From Nonomuraea aurantiaca (GTDB lineage: Bacteria; Actinomycetota; Actinomycetes; Streptosporangiales; Streptosporangiaceae): a stretch of DNA of 64,000 nucleotides. This document shows, one piece after another, positions 1 to 7,219 of the stretch. The notes beneath the pieces were generated by a model. It was not told the DNA's origin and searched no databases. It saw only the letters and a list, made by a program, of their open reading frames with translations. Position 1 is the stretch's first letter; each line of letters opens with the position of its first letter. Where the stretch lies: contig NZ_JAIWNB010000002.1 of NCBI RefSeq assembly GCF_020215705.1, positions 62,001 through 126,000 on the forward strand. Reading direction: 5' to 3'. A program made the translations under genes and the position numbers.

Positions 1-1568
1 TGGGCCTGCAGCTGTGCGTGTTCGTGGTCGCGGCGGCGGCGCTGGCCTGGGCGATGAACTGGGTCCGCCAGGCCATCACCGCGCGGCTGGTGGGCGGGAT
101 GGTCTATCGCCTGCAGTGCGAGGCCGCCGACGCCGCGCTCGCCAAGGACGTCGCGTTCTACGACGAGAACTCGGTCGGAAAGGTGCTGAGCCGGGTCACC
201 GGCGACACCGAGGGCTTCGGCTCGGTGATGACCCTCGCCCTGAACCTGCTCAGCCAGATGCTCCTGGTGCTGCTGCTCGGCGGCGCGGTGTTCTGGATCG
301 ACGTCGACCTCGGCCTGATCATCCTGGCGACGCTGCCGATCCTGCTCGCCGCGGCACTGGCCTTCCGCAGGGTGGCCAGGACGGCGGCGGCGGCCACGCG
401 CCGGGTGATGGCCAGGGTCAACGCCAACGTGCACGAGACGATGATGGGCATCTCGGTCGCCAAGAGCTTCGGCCGGGAAAGGACGGTGTATCGCGACTTC
501 GACGCGGTCAACCGGCTGTCGTACCGGGTCTACGTCAGGCAGGGCCTCATCTACGCGGTCATCCTCCCGGTCTTGACGCTGCTGGCCGGGCTGGCCACGG
601 CCGTGGTGCTCCACCAGGGCGGCCGGTTCGCGGTGCTCGGCCGGCTCTCGCCGGGGGAGTGGTACTTCGCCCTCCAGGCGCTCGGCATGTTGTGGCAGCC
701 GGTCACGCAGGCGGCCGCCTTCTGGAGCCTCTTCCAGCAGGGGCTCGCGGCCGCCGAGCGGGTCTTCGCGCTGATCGACAGCGAGCACGCCGTCGTCCAG
801 CGCGGGAACGAGCCGGTGACCGGCCTGGCCGGTGAGATCGAGGCGCGCGGTCTGCGTTTCGGTTACGGGCCCGGCAGCACGGTGTTCGAGGATTTCTCGG
901 TACGGCTCGCGGCACGGGAGACGGTCGCGGTGGTCGGGCACACCGGCAGTGGCAAGTCCACGCTGGCCAAGCTGATCGCCAGGGCCTACGAGTTCCAAGG
1001 GGGCGAACTGCTGGTCGACGGCCGCGACATCCGCTCGCTCGACCTGCGGGCGTACAGGCAGCAGGTGGGTGTCGTCCCTCAGCACCCGTTCATCTTCGCG
1101 GGCACACTCGCCGAGAACATCGCGTACGGCCGGCCGGGGGCGAGCCGTGCGGACACCGAACGCGCCATCGAGCGGATGGGGCGCCACGTGTGGTCGCGGA
1201 GCATGCCGATGTCCCTGGACGACCACGTGAGCGCCGGCGGCAGGGGAGTGTCGGTCGGGCAGCGGCAGCTCATCGCCCTGGCACGGATGTTCCTCCGCCA
1301 ACCGGACATCCTCCTCTTGGACGAGCCGACGGCCAGCGTCGACCCGCTGACCGAGAGGGGCATCCAGGACGCGTTGTCCCGGCTGTTCACCGGCCGGACG
1401 GTGCTGGTGATCGCCCACCGGCTCTCGACCATCCGGCGGGCCGATCGCGTGCTGGTCCTCGACCAGGGCGAGGTCGCCGAGGAGGGCCGCTTCGACGAGC
1501 TGCTGCGGCGCGACGGCCCGTTCGCCGCCCTGTACGCGACCTACTACGCACACCAGGAGGCGGCATGA
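1..1568 (+). CDS. ABC exporter, fused membrane and ATPase domains (5' truncated)
   Basis: This is the C-terminal part of a type IV (MsbA/MDR-like) half-transporter that uses ATP to export a substrate across the membrane. The reading frame is open to the left edge, so the start lies outside the window. About 280 visible residues form the helical membrane domain. The ATPase domain follows, with Walker A GHTGSGKST, a signature reading VSVGQRQ instead of LSGGQ, Walker B ILLLDEP and the H-loop IAHRLSTI. The stop overlaps the NUDIX start (ATGA), so it probably belongs to the operon that follows. The exported compound cannot be read from sequence; self-protection or efflux of an operon product is an inference. 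Confidence 0.9.
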   Translation, partial: GLQLCVFVVAAAALAWAMNWVRQAITARLVGGMVYRLQCEAADAALAKDVAFYDENSVGKVLSRVTGDTEGFGSVMTLALNLLSQMLLVLLLGGAVFWIDVDLGLIILATLPILLAAALAFRRVARTAAAATRRVMARVNANVHETMMGISVAKSFGRERTVYRDFDAVNRLSYRVYVRQGLIYAVILPVLTLLAGLATAVVLHQGGRFAVLGRLSPGEWYFALQALGMLWQPVTQAAAFWSLFQQGLAAAERVFALIDSEHAVVQRGNEPVTGLAGEIEARGLRFGYGPGSTVFEDFSVRLAARETVAVVGHTGSGKSTLAKLIARAYEFQGGELLVDGRDIRSLDLRAYRQQVGVVPQHPFIFAGTLAENIAYGRPGASRADTERAIERMGRHVWSRSMPMSLDDHVSAGGRGVSVGQRQLIALARMFLRQPDILLLDEPTASVDPLTERGIQDALSRLFTGRTVLVIAHRLSTIRRADRVLVLDQGEVAEEGRFDELLRRDGPFAALYATYYAHQEAA

Positions 1569-2050
1569 GTGGCTGCGCTCCGCACCCGGCGGAGTTCGAG
1601 CGAATCCAGCGGGAGGCGGCCGCGGAAGGCGTGCGGTGCGTGGTGGGTGCCGTGCTCGTCAACCCGCTCGGTGCGGTGTTCCTGCAGCGGCGCGCGCCCC
1701 ACGTGCGGCTCTTCCCCGGCTGCTGGGACATCGTCGGAGGGCACGTCGAAGAGGACGAGACGCTGTGCGGAGCACTCGCGAGGGAGATCGAGGAGGAGAC
1801 GCGGTGGCGACTGGTCGAGGTGGACAGCGTGGTGGACGTCTTCGACTGGAACGGTGGCGACGGTGCGCGCAGACGCGAGATCGACGTGCTCGCCACCGTC
1901 GAGGGCGACCTGACCAGGCCCCGGATCGAGCAGGACAAGTTCGTCGAGGCCCGCTGGATGGACCGGGCCACGCTGCGGCGCATGGCGTCCGCCGACACCG
2001 ACACCGGCATGATCGACCTCGCCCTGCGAGCCCTCATGAAACAGGCTTAG
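1565..2050 (+). CDS. NUDIX hydrolase
   Basis: This 161-residue protein is a NUDIX-fold pyrophosphohydrolase, a family that cleaves nucleoside diphosphates linked to another group. The NUDIX box is visible as G-x5-E-x7-REIEEETRW, starting at GGHVEEDE; the usual Gly near the end of the box is Arg. The start is chosen at the ATG that overlaps the exporter stop as ATGA. A gap of nine bases with a strong AGGAGG leads into the HisG-like gene. Given that neighbour, a role in hydrolysing a phosphoribosyl-nucleotide (a HisE-like step) is possible but is only inferred. Confidence 0.85.
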   Translation: MSGCAPHPAEFERIQREAAAEGVRCVVGAVLVNPLGAVFLQRRAPHVRLFPGCWDIVGGHVEEDETLCGALAREIEEETRWRLVEVDSVVDVFDWNGGDGARRREIDVLATVEGDLTRPRIEQDKFVEARWMDRATLRRMASADTDTGMIDLALRALMKQA

Positions 2051-2059
2051 GAGGACTGT

Positions 2060-2962
2060 ATGGTCTCGCTCGCGCTGCCCAAGGGGTCTCATCTTGAGCG
2101 GCCGATCCTGGGCCTCTTCGCCGCCGCCGGCCTCGACGTGCGCAGAGCCTCGGACCGCAGCTATCGGGCGAGCATCGAGTACGGCGATCGCCTGAAGGTG
2201 GCCTTCTACAAACCGCGGGAAATACCGCTGGTCGTCGAGAGCGGCGCCTTCGACCTCGGCCTGACCGGCACCGACTGGATCGAGGAGACCGGCGCTAAGG
2301 TCGAGTTCGTGGAGGCGTTCGCGCACGTCGTCGGGGCGGATCCGCCCTGGCGGATGGTGCTCGCAGTGCCGGGCGATCATCCGGCGGAGAGCGCCGACGA
2401 TCTGCCGCCCGGAGTCCGTGTCGTCACCGAGTATCCGAAGATCGCCCGGCAATTCTTCGAGAGCATGCCCTTGCCAGCTGAGGTGATCCATTCCTTCGGC
2501 GCCGGAGCAGCCAAAGTTCCCGAACTCGCCGATGCCGTCATCGACGTCGACGGACCCGATTCCGCGATGGCGCACCACCATATGCGGATCATTTGCACAT
2601 TACGCGCGTGCGTCCCTCACCTCATCGCGAGCCCGGCCGCCTGGCGTGACGCGGACAGGCGGACCAGGATCCAGAAGGTCGCCCGGCTCCTGGGTTCGGT
2701 CGGCGCGGGCGCGGCATGCGTGCTGCTGACGGTCCGCACCTCGGCGCGCGACCTGCCGCGCGTGGCCAGATCCATGCCGGAGCCGTCCTGGAAGGCCGGC
2801 ACCGGCCTCGCGGATGGCGACCTCGTGGTCGTCCAGGGGCTGGCGCCACGGCGGAACCTGGCCGAGACCATCGACGGCGTCCTGGCGGCAGGCGCCCTCG
2901 ACGTCATCGAGTCGCAGGTCGCGAAATGGGTGACACCCCACCTGACCGAGCAGCCGCTGTGA
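2060..2962 (+). CDS. HisG-like ATP phosphoribosyltransferase paralogue
   Basis: The protein has 300 residues, the length of long-form HisG with its C-terminal regulatory domain. True HisG joins PRPP to N1 of ATP in the first histidine step. HisG traits include ALPKGS at the N-terminus, DLGLTGTDW near residue 65 and AKVPELADAVIDV near 151-163. The PRPP loop is very unlike HisG: where E. coli HisG has STGATLEANGL, residues 165-175 read GPDSAMAHHHM, losing the TG and NG pairs. No other his gene is nearby. It is best read as a paralogue with altered substrate or chemistry, acting with the adjacent NUDIX and HAD enzymes. The start has AGGAGG upstream. Confidence 0.85.
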   Translation: MVSLALPKGSHLERPILGLFAAAGLDVRRASDRSYRASIEYGDRLKVAFYKPREIPLVVESGAFDLGLTGTDWIEETGAKVEFVEAFAHVVGADPPWRMVLAVPGDHPAESADDLPPGVRVVTEYPKIARQFFESMPLPAEVIHSFGAGAAKVPELADAVIDVDGPDSAMAHHHMRIICTLRACVPHLIASPAAWRDADRRTRIQKVARLLGSVGAGAACVLLTVRTSARDLPRVARSMPEPSWKAGTGLADGDLVVVQGLAPRRNLAETIDGVLAAGALDVIESQVAKWVTPHLTEQPL

Positions 2963-3741
2963 AACGCCGGATGATCGTGTGCGACCTCGACGGGACCCTC
3001 CTGGACTCCCGTGGCCTGGTGTCGGAACGTACGCGGGCGGTCGTGCGCCGCGTACAGGACGCGGGACACGTGTTCGTCATCGCGACGGCACGGCCGGTCC
3101 GTGACACCCGGCACGTGGCCGCGGCGATCGGCGGCGCGCCCATCGCGGTCTGCGGCAACGGCTCCATCACCTTCGACTTCGCCCGGGAGGAGGTGGTCGA
3201 CTACTGCCCGCTGGCCGAGACACGGCTGGTGACGGCGCTGTCGGTGTTGCGCGAGCGGTTTCCCGGCGTGCGGCTGGGCGCGGAGTGCCGGATGGAGCTG
3301 CTGCTGGAGGACTCCTTCGAGCTGCCCGCCCCCCTGTCGCGGAGCGCGCGGCGGGTGCCTCGCCTGGAGGAGGCGCTCGCCCGGCACGAGGTCGGCAAGC
3401 TCATGGTGCAGTTGGAGGGGACCGCCCGCGAGTACTACGAGGGCGTGCGCGCGCTCCTTTCCGGATGCGAGGTCACCATTTCGGCGGACGTGTTCTGCGA
3501 GGTGATGCGCGCCGGTGTCACCAAGGCGGCCGCCCTGGAATCGATGGCGGGGCGGCTCGGATTCGGCAGCGCGGACGTCATCGCGTTCGGCGACATGCCG
3601 AACGATCTGCCCATGCTGACCTGGGCGGGAACGGCGGTGGCCGTCTCGAACGCCCATGCCGCGGTGCTCGCGTCGGCCGACGAGGTGACCGCGTCCAACG
3701 ACGACGACGGTGTCGCCCGATGGCTGGAGCAAGTCATCTGA
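2959..3741 (+). CDS. HAD-family (Cof-type IIB) phosphatase
   Basis: This 260-residue HAD hydrolase of the Cof/subclass IIB type removes phosphate from sugar phosphates or nucleotides in the cytoplasm. Motif I is DLDGTLLDS near residue 9 (nucleophile and acid Asp), and motif IV is GDMPNDLPML near residue 212. The central insert of about 100 residues matches a IIB cap. The GTG start is fixed by the GTGA overlap with the HisG-like stop. Directly after a phosphoribosyltransferase-like enzyme, a plausible task is dephosphorylating its ribonucleotide product; this is inferred. Confidence 0.85.
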   Translation: MKRRMIVCDLDGTLLDSRGLVSERTRAVVRRVQDAGHVFVIATARPVRDTRHVAAAIGGAPIAVCGNGSITFDFAREEVVDYCPLAETRLVTALSVLRERFPGVRLGAECRMELLLEDSFELPAPLSRSARRVPRLEEALARHEVGKLMVQLEGTAREYYEGVRALLSGCEVTISADVFCEVMRAGVTKAAALESMAGRLGFGSADVIAFGDMPNDLPMLTWAGTAVAVSNAHAAVLASADEVTASNDDDGVARWLEQVI

Positions 3742-3747
3742 GAAGGC

Positions 3748-3776
3748 TTGACACTTGTCTGATGAGTATTCACGAT
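3748..3776 (+). promoter_or_regulatory. Candidate internal promoter with overlapping dyad operator
   Basis: The 68-base gap between the HAD and lipoprotein genes contains TTGACA at 3748-3753 and a weak -10 (CACGAT) 17 bases downstream. Overlapping it is an imperfect 15-base dyad, ACTTGTCTGATGAGT (3753-3767), resembling GntR/HutC-type half-sites. The operon's own GntR/UTRA regulator is the obvious candidate ligand. Assignment is by eye. Confidence 0.4.
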
Positions 3777-3809
3777 GGGCGCTGAGCCGGGATCCACTCG
3801 GAGGTGCGC

Positions 3810-4829
3810 ATGTCCCGATTAGTCACTCTCTGCCTCGTGCTGTGTTCGCTCGCGGCCTGCACCGCCGTGAACCCGGCCCCCGGCAGGAACGGCGCGGCCG
3901 CCGACTCCGCCGTCGCGGTCGGCGTGGCCTACAGCCGCGGCGGACGCGGTGACAAGTCCTTCAACGACTCGGTCGGGTCCGCGGTGGACCGGGCCAAGGC
4001 GGAGCTGGGCGTGTCGGTGAAGGAACTCAGCCCCAACTCGGCCGGGTCGGATCTGGAAGAGGTCCTGCGGCTGCTGGCGGAGACGGGCCACAACCCCGTG
4101 CTGGCCGTCGGCTTCTTCTACGCCCAGCCCCTGGCGAAGATCGCGCCCGCCTTCCCCCGTACGCGGTTCGTCATCATCGACGACGCGACCGTGAAGCTGC
4201 CGAACGTCACCAACGTGGTGTTCCGGGAAGAGCAGGCGAGCTACCTGGTCGGCGTGGCCGCGGCGCTCAAGTCGCGTACCGGGCGGATCGGCTTCATCGG
4301 CGGCGTGCAGACGCCGCCGCAGCAGAAGTTCCTGGCCGGCTACGCGGCCGGCGCCCGAGCGACCAACCCCAAGATCCGGCTCTCCAGCGTGTTCATGAGC
4401 CAGCCGCCCGACTTCAGCGGATTCTCCGCGCCGGACAAGGCCCAGGAAGCGGCTCGCGGGATGTACGACAGCGGCGCCGACGTCGTCTACCACGCGGCCG
4501 GCGCCTCCGGGATCGGGGTGTTCCAGGCGGCCAAGGCGGCGGGCAAGTGGGCGATCGGGGTCGACGTCGACCAGCGCAAGACGGTCGACCAGGGACTCTC
4601 CCAGGTGATCCTCACCAGCGCCACCAAGAAGCTCGACGTCGCGGTCCTGCGCATCATCCAGGAGGCGGTGCAGGGCAAGTCGATCTCCGGGCTGCGTGAG
4701 TTCGGCCTCAAGGAGGACGGGGTGGGATACGCCACGAGCGGCGGCGGCCTCACCGACGTCGAGCCACGTCTTGAGGAGATCCGCAAAAAGATCATCTCCG
4801 GCGGGATCACCGTCCCCGTCGTGCCCTGA
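3810..4829 (+). CDS. BMP-family nucleoside-binding lipoprotein
   Basis: This is a substrate-binding lipoprotein of the BMP/PnrA family (339 residues), which captures nucleosides for ABC import. A short signal peptide ends in the lipobox LAAC, so the mature protein is lipid-anchored outside the membrane. Family traits include GDKSFNDS just after the start of the mature domain, NVVFREEQASYLVG, and IGFIGGVQTPP in mid-protein. The ATG at 3810 is preferred over the GTG at 3804 because GGAGG (3800-3804) is correctly spaced from it. Two permeases follow, but the ATPase gene usually found between them and the lipoprotein is missing. Confidence 0.9.
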   Translation: MSRLVTLCLVLCSLAACTAVNPAPGRNGAAADSAVAVGVAYSRGGRGDKSFNDSVGSAVDRAKAELGVSVKELSPNSAGSDLEEVLRLLAETGHNPVLAVGFFYAQPLAKIAPAFPRTRFVIIDDATVKLPNVTNVVFREEQASYLVGVAAALKSRTGRIGFIGGVQTPPQQKFLAGYAAGARATNPKIRLSSVFMSQPPDFSGFSAPDKAQEAARGMYDSGADVVYHAAGASGIGVFQAAKAAGKWAIGVDVDQRKTVDQGLSQVILTSATKKLDVAVLRIIQEAVQGKSISGLREFGLKEDGVGYATSGGGLTDVEPRLEEIRKKIISGGITVPVVP

Positions 4830-4858
4830 CCGATCGACCCAGCAGGAGAGGAGGCCCG

Positions 4859-5995
4859 ATGTCCCCCCGCGCACCTTCGCTCACCAGGCGGATGTTGAGC
4901 GCGCTCACTGCTCCTGCGTTCGCGCTGCTGATCGCGCTCACGGTCACCACGGCGCTCCTCGCCGCAGTCGGCGCCTCGCCGGGACGGGCGTACCTGACGA
5001 TGCTGGACTTCGGGCTCCGGCCGGACTCGCTCGTCTCCGCGGTCAACAGATCCACCATCTACTTCTTCGCCGGCCTCGCCGTGGCCGTGGCCTTTCGCAT
5101 GAAGCTGTTCAACATCGGGGTCGAAGGCCAGTACCGCGTCGCCGCGCTGTTCGCCGCGGTCGTCGGCGCGTCCGTGAACCTGCCCGGCCCGCTGCACCTG
5201 GCCGTCGTCGGCCTGGTCGCCGTGCTCGCCGGCGCCCTCTGGGCCGGGATCGCCGCGGTGCTCAAGGTGTGGCGCGGGGTCTCGGAGGTGCTGTCCACGC
5301 TCCTGCTGAACTATGTCGCCACCGCCGTCATCGCCTACCTGCTGGCCGACTTCTTCGCGGCCGGCAGCGCCTCCGGATCGACGCCGGAACTCCCGCCGTC
5401 GGCCCGTCTGCCCGAACTCGACGGGCTGGTGTCGTTGTTCGGGCTCTCGCTCCCCCCGGGTGCCCACCTCGGAGGGGCCGCGCTGGGCGCGGTCGTTCTG
5501 GGGGTGGCGGTGCATCTGATGCTCACGCGCACGCGGTACGGCTACGACCTGAAGGCCAGCGGGCTGAACCCGGCGGCGGCCCACGTCCACGGCATCGAGC
5601 CACGCCGCATGATCCTCCTCACGATGCTCGTCTCGGGCGGGCTGGCCGGCCTGGCCGGGCTGCCGGACCTGCTGGGCAACACCTACAGCTACGGCGTGGA
5701 CTTCCCCTCCGGGGCGGGATTCACCGGGATCGCCGTGGCCATGCTCGGCCGCAACACCCCGGTCGGCATCGCGTTGTCCGCGCTGCTGTTCGGCTTCCTG
5801 GAGCGTTCGGCGCTGATCCTCGACATCCAGGGCCTGCCCAAGGAGATCGTCACGATCATGCAAGGCGTCATCGTGATCAGCGTCGTGGGCGCCCATGAAG
5901 TGGTGCGCCGCATGGAGGTCAGGCGCGCGGCCCGGCTCATGCGCGAGGAGAGTGTCCCGGTCGTCACGCCTGAGCCGGTGAGGCCCGCGACATGA
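4859..5995 (+). CDS. Nucleoside ABC transporter permease (YufP-like)
   Basis: This 378-residue integral membrane protein of the BMP/branched-chain permease type forms one half of a nucleoside import channel. About eight to ten hydrophobic segments are visible, with the family stretches MKLFNIGVEGQ and FTGIAVAMLGRNTP, typical of the first of the two nucleoside permeases. AGGAGAGGAGG precedes the ATG. It ends in an ATGA overlap with the second permease, so the two are translationally coupled. No ATP-binding subunit lies between lipoprotein and permeases. Confidence 0.9.
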   Translation: MSPRAPSLTRRMLSALTAPAFALLIALTVTTALLAAVGASPGRAYLTMLDFGLRPDSLVSAVNRSTIYFFAGLAVAVAFRMKLFNIGVEGQYRVAALFAAVVGASVNLPGPLHLAVVGLVAVLAGALWAGIAAVLKVWRGVSEVLSTLLLNYVATAVIAYLLADFFAAGSASGSTPELPPSARLPELDGLVSLFGLSLPPGAHLGGAALGAVVLGVAVHLMLTRTRYGYDLKASGLNPAAAHVHGIEPRRMILLTMLVSGGLAGLAGLPDLLGNTYSYGVDFPSGAGFTGIAVAMLGRNTPVGIALSALLFGFLERSALILDIQGLPKEIVTIMQGVIVISVVGAHEVVRRMEVRRAARLMREESVPVVTPEPVRPAT

Positions 5996-7215
5996 CCATG
6001 AAGACTCCGCGCGGCCGGCTGCTCGCCGTACTCATCCTCCTGCTCGCGATGTCGGCCGTCAGAACCTTCACCGGAGCCGACGCCCTCACCGGCTCCGGCG
6101 CGATGGGAGCCGCGCTCCGGCTGTCGGTCCCCATCGGGCTGGCCGCCCTCAGCGGCCTGTGGAGCGAACGCGCGGGCGTCGTCAACCTCGGCATCGAAGG
6201 CATGATGATCATCGGGACCGTGTGCGGGGCCTGGGCCGGCCACTTCTACGGCGTCTGGGCCGGGGTGCTCGCCGGTGCGCTCGGCGGCGTCATCGCCGGC
6301 CTGCTCCATGCGGTCGTCACCGTGACGTTCGGCGTGGACCAGGTGGTCTGCGGCATCGCCGTCAACATCCTGGCCGTGGGTGTCGCCCGCTTCCTGTCCG
6401 TCATCGCCTTCAGCGGCCTGCCGGGGGCGGGGGCCACCCAGTCGCCTCCCGTCACGGGTGCCATCGGCACCGTCAGCATGCCGTTCCTCGCGGGCGGCTG
6501 GGGCACGCCGGACCTGCTCGGCCGGCTCGAACAGAGCCGCTGGTTCCTCCTGTCCGACGTCAGCGGCATCCTGCGCGGGTTCCTGCACGAGGTCTCCTGG
6601 TTCACCGTGCTCGCCGTCGCGCTGATCCCGGTCAGCTTCGTGGTGCTCTGGAAGACCGCTTTCGGGCTGCGCTTGCGCTCTGTCGGCGAGCACCCCGCCG
6701 CGGCGGACTCGCTCGGCGTCCCGGTTCAGCGGATGAGGTACTACGGGGTGCTGGTGTCCGGTGGGCTCGCCGGACTCGGCGGGGCCTACCTGGTCACCGT
6801 CTCCTCCACCATCTACCGGGAGGGCCAGACCGGCGGCCGGGGCTTCATCGGGCTGGCCGCCATGATCTTTGGCAACTGGCGCCCGGCCGGCACCGCGGGC
6901 GGAGCGCTGCTGTTCGGGTACGCCGACGCCCTGCAGTTGCGTGAGCCGAGCGCGGTACACGTGCTGCTGCTCCTGGCCGCCGTGCTGCTCTGGGCGGCGG
7001 CGATCATCTTCCTGCGCCGGCGGCCCCGCCTGCTCTTGACCCTGGCGCTGCTCGGCGCGGCCGCCTTCGTGCTCTTCCAGAGCACCGATTCGGTCCCCAC
7101 GCAGCTCATCTACGCCACGCCGTACCTCGTCACCCTGCTGGTGCTGGTCACGGTCGCCCAGCGGCTGCGCATGCCGGCCTGCGCCGGCATCCCGTACCGC
7201 CGAGGAGGTGCGTGA
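5992..7215 (+). CDS. Nucleoside ABC transporter permease (YufQ-like)
   Basis: The second permease subunit (407 residues) pairs with the preceding one. Family signatures are ERAGVVNLGIEGMM near residue 60 and RGFIGLAAMIFGNW near 280; the remainder is mostly transmembrane helices. The C-terminus carries about 60 residues beyond the usual end, with two or three further hydrophobic segments. The start is fixed by the ATGA overlap with the first permease. The stop sits among the ribosome-binding bases of the next gene, so transport and the downstream enzymes are co-expressed. Confidence 0.9.
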   Translation: MTMKTPRGRLLAVLILLLAMSAVRTFTGADALTGSGAMGAALRLSVPIGLAALSGLWSERAGVVNLGIEGMMIIGTVCGAWAGHFYGVWAGVLAGALGGVIAGLLHAVVTVTFGVDQVVCGIAVNILAVGVARFLSVIAFSGLPGAGATQSPPVTGAIGTVSMPFLAGGWGTPDLLGRLEQSRWFLLSDVSGILRGFLHEVSWFTVLAVALIPVSFVVLWKTAFGLRLRSVGEHPAAADSLGVPVQRMRYYGVLVSGGLAGLGGAYLVTVSSTIYREGQTGGRGFIGLAAMIFGNWRPAGTAGGALLFGYADALQLREPSAVHVLLLLAAVLLWAAAIIFLRRRPRLLLTLALLGAAAFVLFQSTDSVPTQLIYATPYLVTLLVLVTVAQRLRMPACAGIPYRRGGA

Positions 7216-7219
7216 GCGG

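Noticed and set aside
2060..2962. Housekeeping hisG
   Set aside because: The PRPP loop is altered and no other his gene is adjacent, so a plain histidine role is not supported.
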